A stretch of DNA of 64,000 nucleotides, taken from Agrostemma githago. Its lineage: Eukaryota > Streptophyta > Magnoliopsida > Caryophyllales > Caryophyllaceae. A program made the translations under genes and the position numbers. Location: the NCBI GenBank assembly GCA_958450325.1, contig OY288243.1, forward strand, positions 67,874,606 to 67,938,605, written 5' to 3'. Below the pieces are notes generated by a model that ran no database searches, was not told the DNA's origin, and saw nothing but the letters and a program-made list of their open reading frames with translations. Of the stretch, positions 55,678 to 64,000 are shown in pieces. Numbering within the stretch: position 1 is the first letter of the stretch; every line of letters begins with the position of its first letter.

Positions 55678-57669
55678 AGGACACAGCTAAATTGTTTCGT
55701 ATGGGTCTGGGCCTAGACCTTACAAAATTGACCCGATCATATTAGTCTACCCGAAGCCAACCCAACATTCAATTTGAAGAACCGAAATTGACCTGTACCC
55801 GAAAATGACCTGCCTACTATCATAGAAAACGATTTGGCACCCTTGAAAAAGTTGAAAATTGTAAACCCGAAAATGACCCGACCTGACCTAAAGTCAAGCC
55901 GATTTTAATAATCCGAAAGTTACCCGGCCCAAAGTCAACCCGATTCTTATAATCCAAAAGTTGCCTGAATCGACCCGAACTCGACCCATTGACCTGTTTT
56001 GTCAAGTGTAACCAGGCCATTTAGTTATTTCTTAAGAAATATTTTGATCTCCCGTTCTGTTTTGTTTTGGTTTCCCGTTCTGTGTTGGTTTTACGTAAGA
56101 TTTTTCAAAAATGTTTACTCAAGTTTATGTACCCACATTTGATAAGATAGCTTATCATATACTATTATTATTATTATTATTATTATTGTTATTATTGTTA
56201 TTATTGTTAATGTTAATATCATTAGTTATCATCATCATCATCATCATTGTTGTCATTGTTAACTATAAAATTAATCGTTTACATGTTTTTATTTTGCTTT
56301 TATAATTAAGTGTGCGTTTACGTAAGATTTTTTTCCCCATTTATACAATTTTATGTGCCAACATGTGATAATATTCCTTAGTTTTGAGGCCTGACTCGAC
56401 CTGAACACGCCCCATTGACCTGTTTTGCCAGGTCTAACCGGGCCATTTAGTTACTTCTTAAGAAATGTTTTGATTACCCGTTCTGTTTTGTTTTAGTTTC
56501 CTGTTTTGTGTTGGTTTCACGTACGATTTTTGAAAAATGTTTAGTCAAGTTTATGTACCCACATTTGATAATAAAGCTTAGCATATACTATTATTATTAC
56601 TATTATTATTATTGTTATTATTGTTAATGTTAATATCATTACTAATTAATAATATTCTTATTCTTATTCTTATTCTTATTCTTATTCTTATTCTTCTTCT
56701 TCTTATTATTATTATTATTATCATCATCATCATCATCGTCATCGTCGTCGTTGTCGTCTTCGTTGTTGTCGTCATTATTAACCATAAAATTAATTGTTTT
56801 TTTTTTGGGTACTCAGCCATAAAATTAATTGTAATACAGAGTATTAATATTCAATTTGGTTCGCTTTCTACACTTTAAGTTCCGTTCAATTTAGCCACTT
56901 TCAGTTTCGTTAGCCCACTTACACTTTAAGCCTAATTAGTTACCGCTATTTCATAACATATTTTTATTTTGCTTTTATAATTAAGTGTACGTTTACGTAA
57001 GATTTTTTTTACTGTTTATACAGTTTTATGTGCCAACCTGTGATAATATTCCTTAGTTTTGAGGCTTGACTCGACTCGAACTCGACCCATTGACCTGTTT
57101 TGCTAGGTCTAACCGGGCCATTTAGTTATTTCTTAAGAAATGTTTTGATTCCCCGTTCTGTTTGTTTTGGTTTCCCATTTTGTGTTGGTTTCACGTACGA
57201 TTTTTAAAAATGTTTAGTCAAGTTTACGTAGCCACATTTGATAAGATTTATTTTGTTTGATTATATGTTGTATTTAGTGATGTTCACTTTATGAATTTGG
57301 AATTATTATTCAGTTGGTGAGAGCAGTAGATTTGGAAATGAAAACATTGAACCAAATTAGCAGCATGTGCTAGGTGTCCGTAATCCCCTAAGAGAAATTA
57401 CCAATGGTACCTCTTACTTGCCTCTTACACAGATATATGTCTGTGTGCCCTACATGCCTCCGTAATTTGACCACTAAATATATTTATCAAATATTCGCTT
57501 CAATACATTTAATAAATATAAATCTGACTAAATACAATCTAAAAATATAGCTTAGCATATACTATTATTATTACTATTATTATTATTTATTACTATTATT
57601 ATTGTTATTATTGTTTATCATTAGTACTTATTATTGTTGTTGTTGTTGTTGTTAACCATAAAATTGAAA
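55678..57669 (+). repeat. Diverged tandem copies with (ATT)n microsatellites
   Basis: A block starting CCCATTGACCTGTTTTG, running through GGCCATTTAGTTA, TTCTTAAGAAAT, CCCGTTCTGTTTTG and TTTATGTACCCACATTTGATAA, occurs at about 55986, 56408 and 57083. After the first two copies, and again at about 57545, come CTTA.CATATACTATTATT and an (ATT)n/(ATC)n/(TTC)n microsatellite, then ACCATAAAATT. Microsatellites at 56163-56250, 56590-56775 and 57560-57650 sit at the same place in the unit. No gene: hydrophobic open frames here come from the microsatellites. Confidence 0.75.
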
Positions 57670-57735
57670 GAATGCTTCAGAAAACTGAGAAACGAGTGAC
57701 AAGCCACACTCATTTCTCAGTTTTCTGAACCATTC
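57670..57735. repeat. Near-perfect 29-bp inverted repeat (hairpin)
   Basis: The left arm 57670-57698 (GAATGCTTCAGAAAACTGAG...) pairs with 57707-57735 (...CTCAGTTTTCTGAACCATTC) with two mismatches and an 8-nt loop. It lies just upstream of the Helitron Rep/helicase gene and just after a microsatellite. Confidence 0.85.
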
Positions 57736-57767
57736 TTTTTAATATATTTTAACATTTCGTGTTCTGA

Positions 57768-59943
57768 TTAGGTGGTGAATCCCATCAACCTATACGACGA
57801 CTTGCCTCACGTCGTCACCGTGCCTCGCCCCATTGTCCTTCAACTCCTGCTTCTTTTAGTGCAACCTCTTCCTCTGTTCTTTCATTTGAACCTGTCATTC
57901 TTTCACCGGCGTAACAAGCGGCAAACTTAAAAGGAACCATAGAAAAGAACTCAATGCAGAAAAAAGAAGGAGGTGCACCTCCTCAGTTCTTCGTACTCAA
58001 CCAGGTGATTTGCGTGTATTTTTGTCAACGGTTTTTATTTATACTACGATGACGCTTTCAGTTCTTACGATGCATTATATTAGTTGTGATTCTCAACGTT
58101 TTATTTTGTGTTTTAAAGAATGGTGCCTTTGAACAAATTATATATACAATATGTTCACTTTTTATAGAGTGTGACGATTCGGACGCCTCACTAACTATTG
58201 ATTCAGTACCAAGTTTACGTTCTGAGTTCAATGAGGCCAGTACTTCATCAATTCCACCTATTAATCCTTCATCTGATAGTACGTTTATTGATAACGATTC
58301 CCAACATCACCAATTTGAAGAAGGATTGACCAACAATGCCACTGGTGGAGTTCCAGATATTTGTGCAGGTTTCCCTTACCCCTTTCTCGAACTGTCCGGT
58401 TCTAAATAAAATTTATTTGAATCCTGTTTATATAAATGTTGCATATTCCATTATTGTTATAAATGTTTTTCATAATCTATTGCTGCAGGTTCAGTTTATT
58501 GAGATATTGGTGATCCGGAGTATGAATGTCAAATGTGCAAAGCCCATATGTGGTACGAGGAAAAGATTGGTAAAGGAAAAAAATCCAAGATTTTCCCTAT
58601 GTTGCCCAGATGGGAAAGTAACCTTGCCATATCTAAGTCAACCACCTGAATTGTTGAAGTCACTTTTGACAAGACAACACCGTCTAAGTTCTACGTTCAT
58701 TGGTAATATTCGCGGCTACAATTGTTGGTATGTTTGGTCGTCCACTGGTGGCATCATTGATAAAACAGTCAATCTTGGTCGAGGTCCATACATATTTAGG
58801 ATGAGAGGACAGAATGTTCATCGAATTGGCAGTTTGCTGCCTACTGATGGATCAATTCCAAAGTTCTGCCAGTTATACATTACGATACGGAGGAAGAGGT
58901 TAACAACCGAATAAATGTCATAACGTAAGTACCTTCTGTATGCTCATTTTGTGAATTTGATTGGTCATATTTACGCATTCTTGAAGTTTAATTGTTTTGT
59001 ACATTTTCTTTTTATATAAGCAGTGGTGGTGGGCGTAGTAAATTCAATGAGGAACTTATGTCATTACTGAAGGAGATGATCGATGAACATAATACTCTTG
59101 CAAAGACCTTTCATTGGGCCAGGGACAGATTGTCGCCAGATGTAGAAGGGGATGTCAGTATTAGACTGATTGCACGAAGATGCACCGATGGGAGAACTTA
59201 TAACCGTCCAACTACTTCAGAAGTTGCTGTTGTGATTGAAGGAGACATAGGTCCCGACATGGAACATCGGGACACTATAGTTCAAAAATCATGTGGACAA
59301 TTGCAGCGTATTTCTGAGCTGCATCCATCATATCTTGCCCTACAATATCCTATTTTGCTCCCATATGAGGAGAATGGATTCCGCTTACATATTCCGCATA
59401 GTGAAACGTCTATTGGTATAAGCAATGACCATAAACCGCGTGAGGAGCTCACTTTACGCAAATTCTTTGCCTTCCGGTTTCAAGATAGACCAATGAAAAT
59501 TGAGTTCCCTACGTGGTCACAAGCTTGCAACTTATTCCAATAGATTTGCATTGACGGATACATGATGGTTGAGTCGCAGAGATTATCATTCTTACGTTTC
59601 AACCAAGATTTACTGAGGGTTGACAAGTACAAGAATGTTATTGATGCAGTTGAAGGAGGTAATGTTGATCCATCGTCCACCGGTAGTTGCTACATTGTAC
59701 CATCCTCTTACACATCCAGTGACGCTTTTATCTGGTCAAAGTATCTGGACACTATGGCTATTTGTAGGTGGTGTGGCTATCCAGACCTGTTCATTACCTT
59801 TACCTGCAATCCTAAATGGCCAGAGGTAAGAGGTCTTCGCTCTGAAGATCGTCCAGATATTTTGTCGCGAATTTTTCAGGTGAAGCTATACGAATTAATA
59901 CAGGACTTGAAAGTTCGCAAAATTTTCGGGAGGACTAAAGCAG
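57768..59943 (+). pseudogene. Helitron B Rep/helicase: N-terminal exons
   Basis: Inferred exons are about 57768-58004 (ending ELNAEKRRRCTSSVLRTQPG), 58168-58378 (acidic, Ser-rich), 58499-58924 and 59024-59943. Helitron N-terminal homology is clear: DIGDPEYECQMC, then PELLKSLL, GRGPYIFRMRGQN and RIGSLLP in the third exon. The fourth has LHPSYLALQYPILLPYEENG, TLRKFFAFRFQ and, after TAG at 59541-59543, MMVESQRLSFLRFNQ and YPDLFITFTCNPKWPE. The protein would be the rolling-circle Rep/helicase of an autonomous Helitron. Decay is visible: an in-frame stop near the start of exon 3, frameshifts at about 58590 (A-run) and about 58880, and the TAG above. Exon ends follow GT-AG signals. Confidence 0.82.
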
Positions 59944-60046
59944 GTATGTATTTTCATATTTTTTTTCAATCCAATCTTACTTCACCCATGCTTTTTTTAA
60001 TTGTTTCCCTTTGTACTCATTTTTAAATTATTCAAATCATTTGTAG

Positions 60047-61020
60047 TTGTGTATACAGTCGAATTCCAAAAGAGAGGACTCCCCCATGCACACATCCTAT
60101 TGTTCCTCCATCGAGATGACAACTTCCCAGAGGTGGCAAACGTAGATAGAATCATTTCGGCCGAGATTCCCGACGAAAGGCAGAATCCCATATTACACGT
60201 TGCAGTATCGGAGTTAATGATCCATGGTCCTTATGGTACAACAAATCCTCAATCACCGTGCATGGTAAAAGGTGCATGCATTCGGAAGTTTCCAAAGCAA
60301 TTCAACCCCAGAACTACAGTTGACAAGAATGGTTTTCTTATTTACCAGAGAAGAGATAATGGTCGTACAATTCTGAAAAACGGTGTGCCCATTGATAATC
60401 GCTATGTTGTTCCCTATAATCCTTACCTTATCGATATTTATCGTGCTCACATGAATGTGGAGTGGTGCAATCAAGCCAGGTCAATTAAATATCTATTCAA
60501 GTATACCAATAAAAGGGCCTGATCGCGCGTGTTACAATGGAATCATCCTATAGTCGTCGCAATAACCAAAATTAGCTCGACTAGATTTAGAAGTTGGACG
60601 ATTGTCGATATGTATCTGCATGTGAAGCTGTTTGGAGGATATTTGCTTTTGACATCCATTATAGGACTCATGGTGTTGAAAAACTTCAATTCCACCTCCC
60701 GGGGGAGCAGTCTGTCATCTCCGAAGATGATGACCCAATTGATGAGGTTCTTGATAACTCAAGCATTGCTATGTCAAAATTCATCGATTGGTTTGCGTTG
60801 AATGCTAGGGACCCTAATACACGTGATCTACTTCTATTCGAGATTCCTCAAAGTACGTATGAGATAAGACTAAGAAGCAGTGGAAGCGTAGGCAAAAGTT
60901 TTTTACAATTGGTAGGTTGCACCACGTTCCCCCAAAATGTAATGAACTCTACTAAATGAGAACGATGTTGAACCATTCTAGGGGAGCAATGTGTTATGAG
61001 GACATTCGAACTGTGAATGG
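60047..61020 (+). pseudogene. Helitron B Rep domain (HUH and Tyr-pair motifs)
   Basis: The exon begins after TTTGTAG at 60046. It reads VYTVEFQKRGLPHAHILLF, with the HUH endonuclease motif H-A-H at 60085-60093. The catalytic tyrosine pair is in IKYLFKYTNK (Tyr codons 60490-60492 and 60502-60504), four residues apart as in Helitron Rep. A frameshift near 60515-60540 follows. Another phase then carries DCRYVSACEAVWRIFAFDIHY and FHLPGEQSV. A further frameshift leads to a poorly preserved LRTLL-like block before the MITE at 61023. Rep nicks and joins DNA for rolling-circle transposition. The key motifs survive but the frame does not. Confidence 0.85.
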
Positions 61021-61022
61021 TA

Positions 61023-61220
61023 CTCCTTCCATTCTAATGAATTGTTTGCCTTTACTTTTGGCACCAAGGGCAAGAGATCCAATGAGGAATTGGCATGTGT
61101 AGTCAAGCTCATGAGAAGGGTCAAATTAGATATAAAAAACATTCCTAAAATAGAAAGGCAAACAATTCATTGAGACGGCCCAATATGGAATAGGCAAAAA
61201 GTTCATTGGGACGAAGGAAA
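61023..61220. mobile_element. Stowaway-type MITE inside the Helitron B gene
   Basis: Left end CTCCTTCCATTCTAATGAATT; right end inverted, TTTCCTTCGTCCCAATGAA. TA flanks are at 61021-61022 and 61221-61222. It shares AAAGGCAAACAATTCAT and CCAATATGGAATA words with 43803-44001, in opposite orientation. It splits the Rep/helicase coding sequence between VNG-like and YQTFREAC-like blocks. Confidence 0.82.
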
Positions 61221-61238
61221 TATATGTTATCAGACTTT

Positions 61239-63006
61239 CCGAGAAGCGTGCTTTGCTCTTGACTTGATTGGTGACGATACTGAGTATGTCGATGCGATTA
61301 AGGAAGCACACTATTGGGAGTCAGTGACTTATCTTAGGCATCTATTCGTGTCGTTGTTGTTATCTAATTCTATGTCGATGCCATATACTGTGTGGGATGA
61401 GACGTGGGAATTGTTATCCGATGACATCCTCTTTAGGGAACGGAGGCTTCTATCGAATCCCGGTAAGTTTGTCTCTTATCTTCTTATGATGTAGTATATA
61501 TTTTTAGTACTCACGGTTGCAAATTGTATTCACTTTATATTCTCATTAAATATTATTTTGAATGCATATTCACGTTGGTTACGTTTTGTCTTACATTTGG
61601 AGTTGACTGAGGAAGAGATTCATAACTTAGCCCTACTCGATATTGAGGTTTTACTGGAAAGTAATGGTAGTAGTTTGGCTAGGTTTGAAGACATGCCCAT
61701 TCCTGATTCATCAGTTGTTTCTGGCTTATGTAACATGTTGGTCCAAGATGAATTATCGTATGATAGGGATGCTTTGCATCGTGAATTTGAAGTTGCCTTG
61801 CCTAGGCTCACTAGTCACTACCGACCAACGTTCTGTATACGATGAAATTACTAATGTCGTTACATCGCAACAAAGTGTCGTTTTCTTTGTGTATGGCTTT
61901 GGAGGTACAGGGAAAACATTTATATGGCAAACATTATATGCCGATTTGCGCAGCAAGGGGCAGATTGTGCTTCTTGTTGCGTCAAGTGGAATTGCGGCCA
62001 CTTTACTTCCTGGAGGTAGGACAACCCATTCTAGATTTAGCATTCCGAATAATGCTGTCAAGACTTCCACTTGCTCCAATATCAAGCCTCGATCGGATTT
62101 GACTGAGCTAATAATGAAAACAAGTCTCATTATATGGGATGAGGCACCCATGATCCATAGGCATGCATTTGAGGCTTTTGATCGCAGTTTGAAAGATGTC
62201 ATGCTTGCTGTGAGCCCACGAAATACGGACCTGCCTTTTGGGGGTAAAATTGTTGTATTTGGAGGTGACTTTCGACAAATACTTTCAGTTGTACCTAAAT
62301 GGAGTAGGTCTGACATTGTGCATCCAGCTTTATTTTCATCTTATTTATGGTCATCATGCAAGGTAACTTCTATTGCATTTTCTACGAGTGATTTCGTTGT
62401 CTGTGGTGTCATCTACTTTTCAGTTTGTCTCTATTTTTTCCATGACTATGAATCATTCCACCTTTTGTTTACTTTATTTATACAGGTGCTCACACTCACC
62501 CAGAACATGCGCCTTTAAGGTGGTGCCTCTTCTTATAATGCACAAGAAATACGAGACTTCTCGGATTGGATCCTTAGAGTTGGTGATGGTGTGGAAGGTG
62601 AGTACAACGACGGCGATGTTGATGTTAAATTTCCGAATGAAGTTCTTATTCATAATGTCAACGATCATATTGCATCAATTGTGACCAACACATATCCCGG
62701 TTTGTTGGATCGACTGTGGGATGATGATTATTTGCAACAACGAGCAATTTTGGCCCCTACACACGAATTTGTTGAATTGATTAATGACTATGTATTATCT
62801 CTTCTTGACGATGTAGAGAAGGTATATCTAAGCTCTGATGAGGTATGTATGGACGAGATAGTTCCGGGCCAGCCTAATATGCACTCCACTGAATTCTTGA
62901 ACAGCATTAAGTGCTCCGGGTGATTCATAACCATGAGTTACGATTAAAAGTGGGTGCTATGGTTATGCTTATTCGGAATATTGATCAATTTTGTGGGTTG
63001 TTTAAT
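61239..63006 (+). pseudogene. Helitron B PIF1-like helicase domain, truncated by an LTR
   Basis: After the MITE the sequence reads FREACFALDLIGDD, then SMSMPYTVWDETWELLSDD in the next helix-rich block. The PIF1-like core follows: Walker A GFGGTGKTF (61895-61918), Walker B LIIWDEAPM (about 62126-62150), then FGGKIVVFGGDFRQILSVVP. A GT-AG intron at 62363-62485 precedes LTLTQNMRL. Stops and phase changes occur at about 61490, 61843, 62516 and 62922. The last block, KVGAMVMLIRNIDQFCGLFN, is a conserved late helicase motif, and the LTR at 63007 begins directly after it, so the C-terminus is outside the window or lost. Helicase unwinds DNA during transfer. Clearly non-functional here. Confidence 0.85.
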
Positions 63007-64000
63007 TGTAACACCCCGTGTTTAACAAACGTTATTAAAGTTTTAAATCTATTGTTAAACAATCTTTAAAACAAGAAAAATATTTTACGAATAGTAAACC
63101 GTCGTTTTTGACAATTTAAAATAATTTTCCATCTTGCAATAAATAAGAACGATTTATCAAATTTTTAAAATAATAATTCGAGACCCGGTTACGCGAAGAC
63201 GTAAACAAACGACGGAACAACGCCCGTAAATGTGACATGTAGTCTACTAAGGCTAATTTTCAACAAGTAATGATTACTTTTAAATTATTGTCCTTATTAC
63301 TATTCATCGTCTGTTTTGCACATCGTAACACCATTTCTGTTTCAAAAATAAATATTTCGGGTTCCGTTATTTTATCTCGTAAATTTCATATTTCTATTTT
63401 CGAGAAAAAAAACGAGCTTATCTTAACCCGTGTTAAAATTCAATTGTCGATATTTTCAAAACGTTTTTAGTTTTCTAGTTATAAAACAATCGAGGTTATT
63501 AAAATATAAATTCTCGGTAGCAAATTTACGTAAAACGGAACGAATTTTGAGAGACCGGAAACTGACCCATTTGGGCCTCTCACACTCACGTCATATTTGG
63601 TGCTTGCTAAATACTTGGGATATTTGTTCCACTCCCATTATTTACTCCATATAATAACCACTACTACTTTACTACATTCATTTTACTACTTACCCACATT
63701 CATCTTACTTTTTACATCTTATTTCTTACTTCTTACTACAACTCCATCCTCATAAACAAAACACAAGCCAACCTTTATTAAGAAACACTTCTTTGAAGAA
63801 GAAGACCTTCCCAGTATCGACGATATTATCGACCCCGACAATCTTTAGTTTTTAATATCGCTATTAAATAGTAGCTAACAAGGTAACCAAGCTTTTCTTC
63901 TAACATCCTTTTTATATATAAGTATATTTATGTTACTAATATAGTAATATGCTTAGTTTAATATTTAGGCTTATTTTATGACTAACATTACTAAGTAATA
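63007..64000 (+). mobile_element. 5' part of an LTR of a chromovirus-like element
   Basis: It starts TGTAACACCCCGTG immediately after the helicase word ending GGGTTGTTTAAT and continues to the window edge. The start matches the TGTAACACC form of the LTRs at 19179 and 36786, but the body is a different family. CCATATAATAACC at about 63647 may be its TATA region. TTTAA or TTAAT just before it would be the target duplication; the other side lies outside the window. Confidence 0.7.

Noticed and set aside
56111..56878. Leu/Ile-rich membrane-like proteins on both strands
   Set aside because: Translation of (ATT)n and (TTC)n microsatellites; no flanking gene structure.

Overview
The window is a gene-poor, repeat-packed stretch of a flowering-plant nuclear genome, almost certainly a eudicot. 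I saw no ordinary single-copy host gene. Nearly everything recognisable is a transposable element or a relic of one: Ty3/gypsy elements of the Tat/Ogre, Athila and chromovirus (Tekay/Del) types, a Ty1/copia derivative, Helitrons, Stowaway MITEs, SINEs and a train of (TA)n-bounded units. The mix of long-LTR Tat elements with antisense genes, RPA-bearing Helitrons and Stowaway MITEs is common in eudicots. A Caryophyllales host is a guess only.

Layout, left to right. 1-1132 is the 3' part of an old Tat-type element (H): the integrase tail and a 114-bp GC-rich tandem repeat. It is split by a complete young Tat/Ogre element (A, 1133-16384; LTRs of 2.57 kb, TSD ACGAC). A has sense gag-pro-RT-RNaseH-aRNaseH-integrase with two nonsense codons and two frameshifts, plus an antisense DUF7745-type gene with its own TATA box and an intron. 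H resumes at 16385 with a different antisense gene (gypsy-type Transposase_28 domain, then a coiled coil), also with a TATA box and an intron. At 19179 a chromovirus (C) begins: 3.76-kb LTR, gag, protease, RT, RNaseH, integrase and chromodomain to 29444. Its reading frame is riddled with stops and is split by an Athila-like solo LTR (24711-26228). No matching 3' LTR was found.

29972-34860 holds three consecutive units separated by (TA)n runs, each filled with short periodic repeats. The third contains a duplicated exon and a FAR1-like fragment. 35649-44363 is a probable Helitron (A) that carries a broken RPA1-like gene. A 3.08-kb solo LTR with TSD TTAGT sits inside it, and that solo LTR itself carries a SINE with a 16-bp TSD. 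Two more RPA1-like genes follow (44699-45892 two OB folds; 47358-48460 zinc-ribbon domain). 49035-50517 is a compact non-autonomous copia element (minus strand, TSD ATATC).

50518-53817 is AT-rich, with a local tandem duplication that preserves the empty site of a Stowaway MITE. 53818-55677 is a second Athila-like solo LTR (minus strand, TSD AGGAC). 55678-57660 is a set of diverged tandem copies carrying (ATT)n microsatellites. 57768-63006 is a decayed Helitron Rep/helicase gene (B) with HUH, Tyr-pair and Walker motifs, broken by a Stowaway MITE and finally by an LTR starting at 63007 and running off the window.

The main themes are deep nesting with readable chronology, antisense genes in two different Tat elements, palindromic minisatellites inside LTRs of unrelated lineages, and repeated association of RPA1-like genes with Helitron-type DNA. 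All coordinates and motif readings are by eye; family assignments rest on recognised motifs, not on searches.
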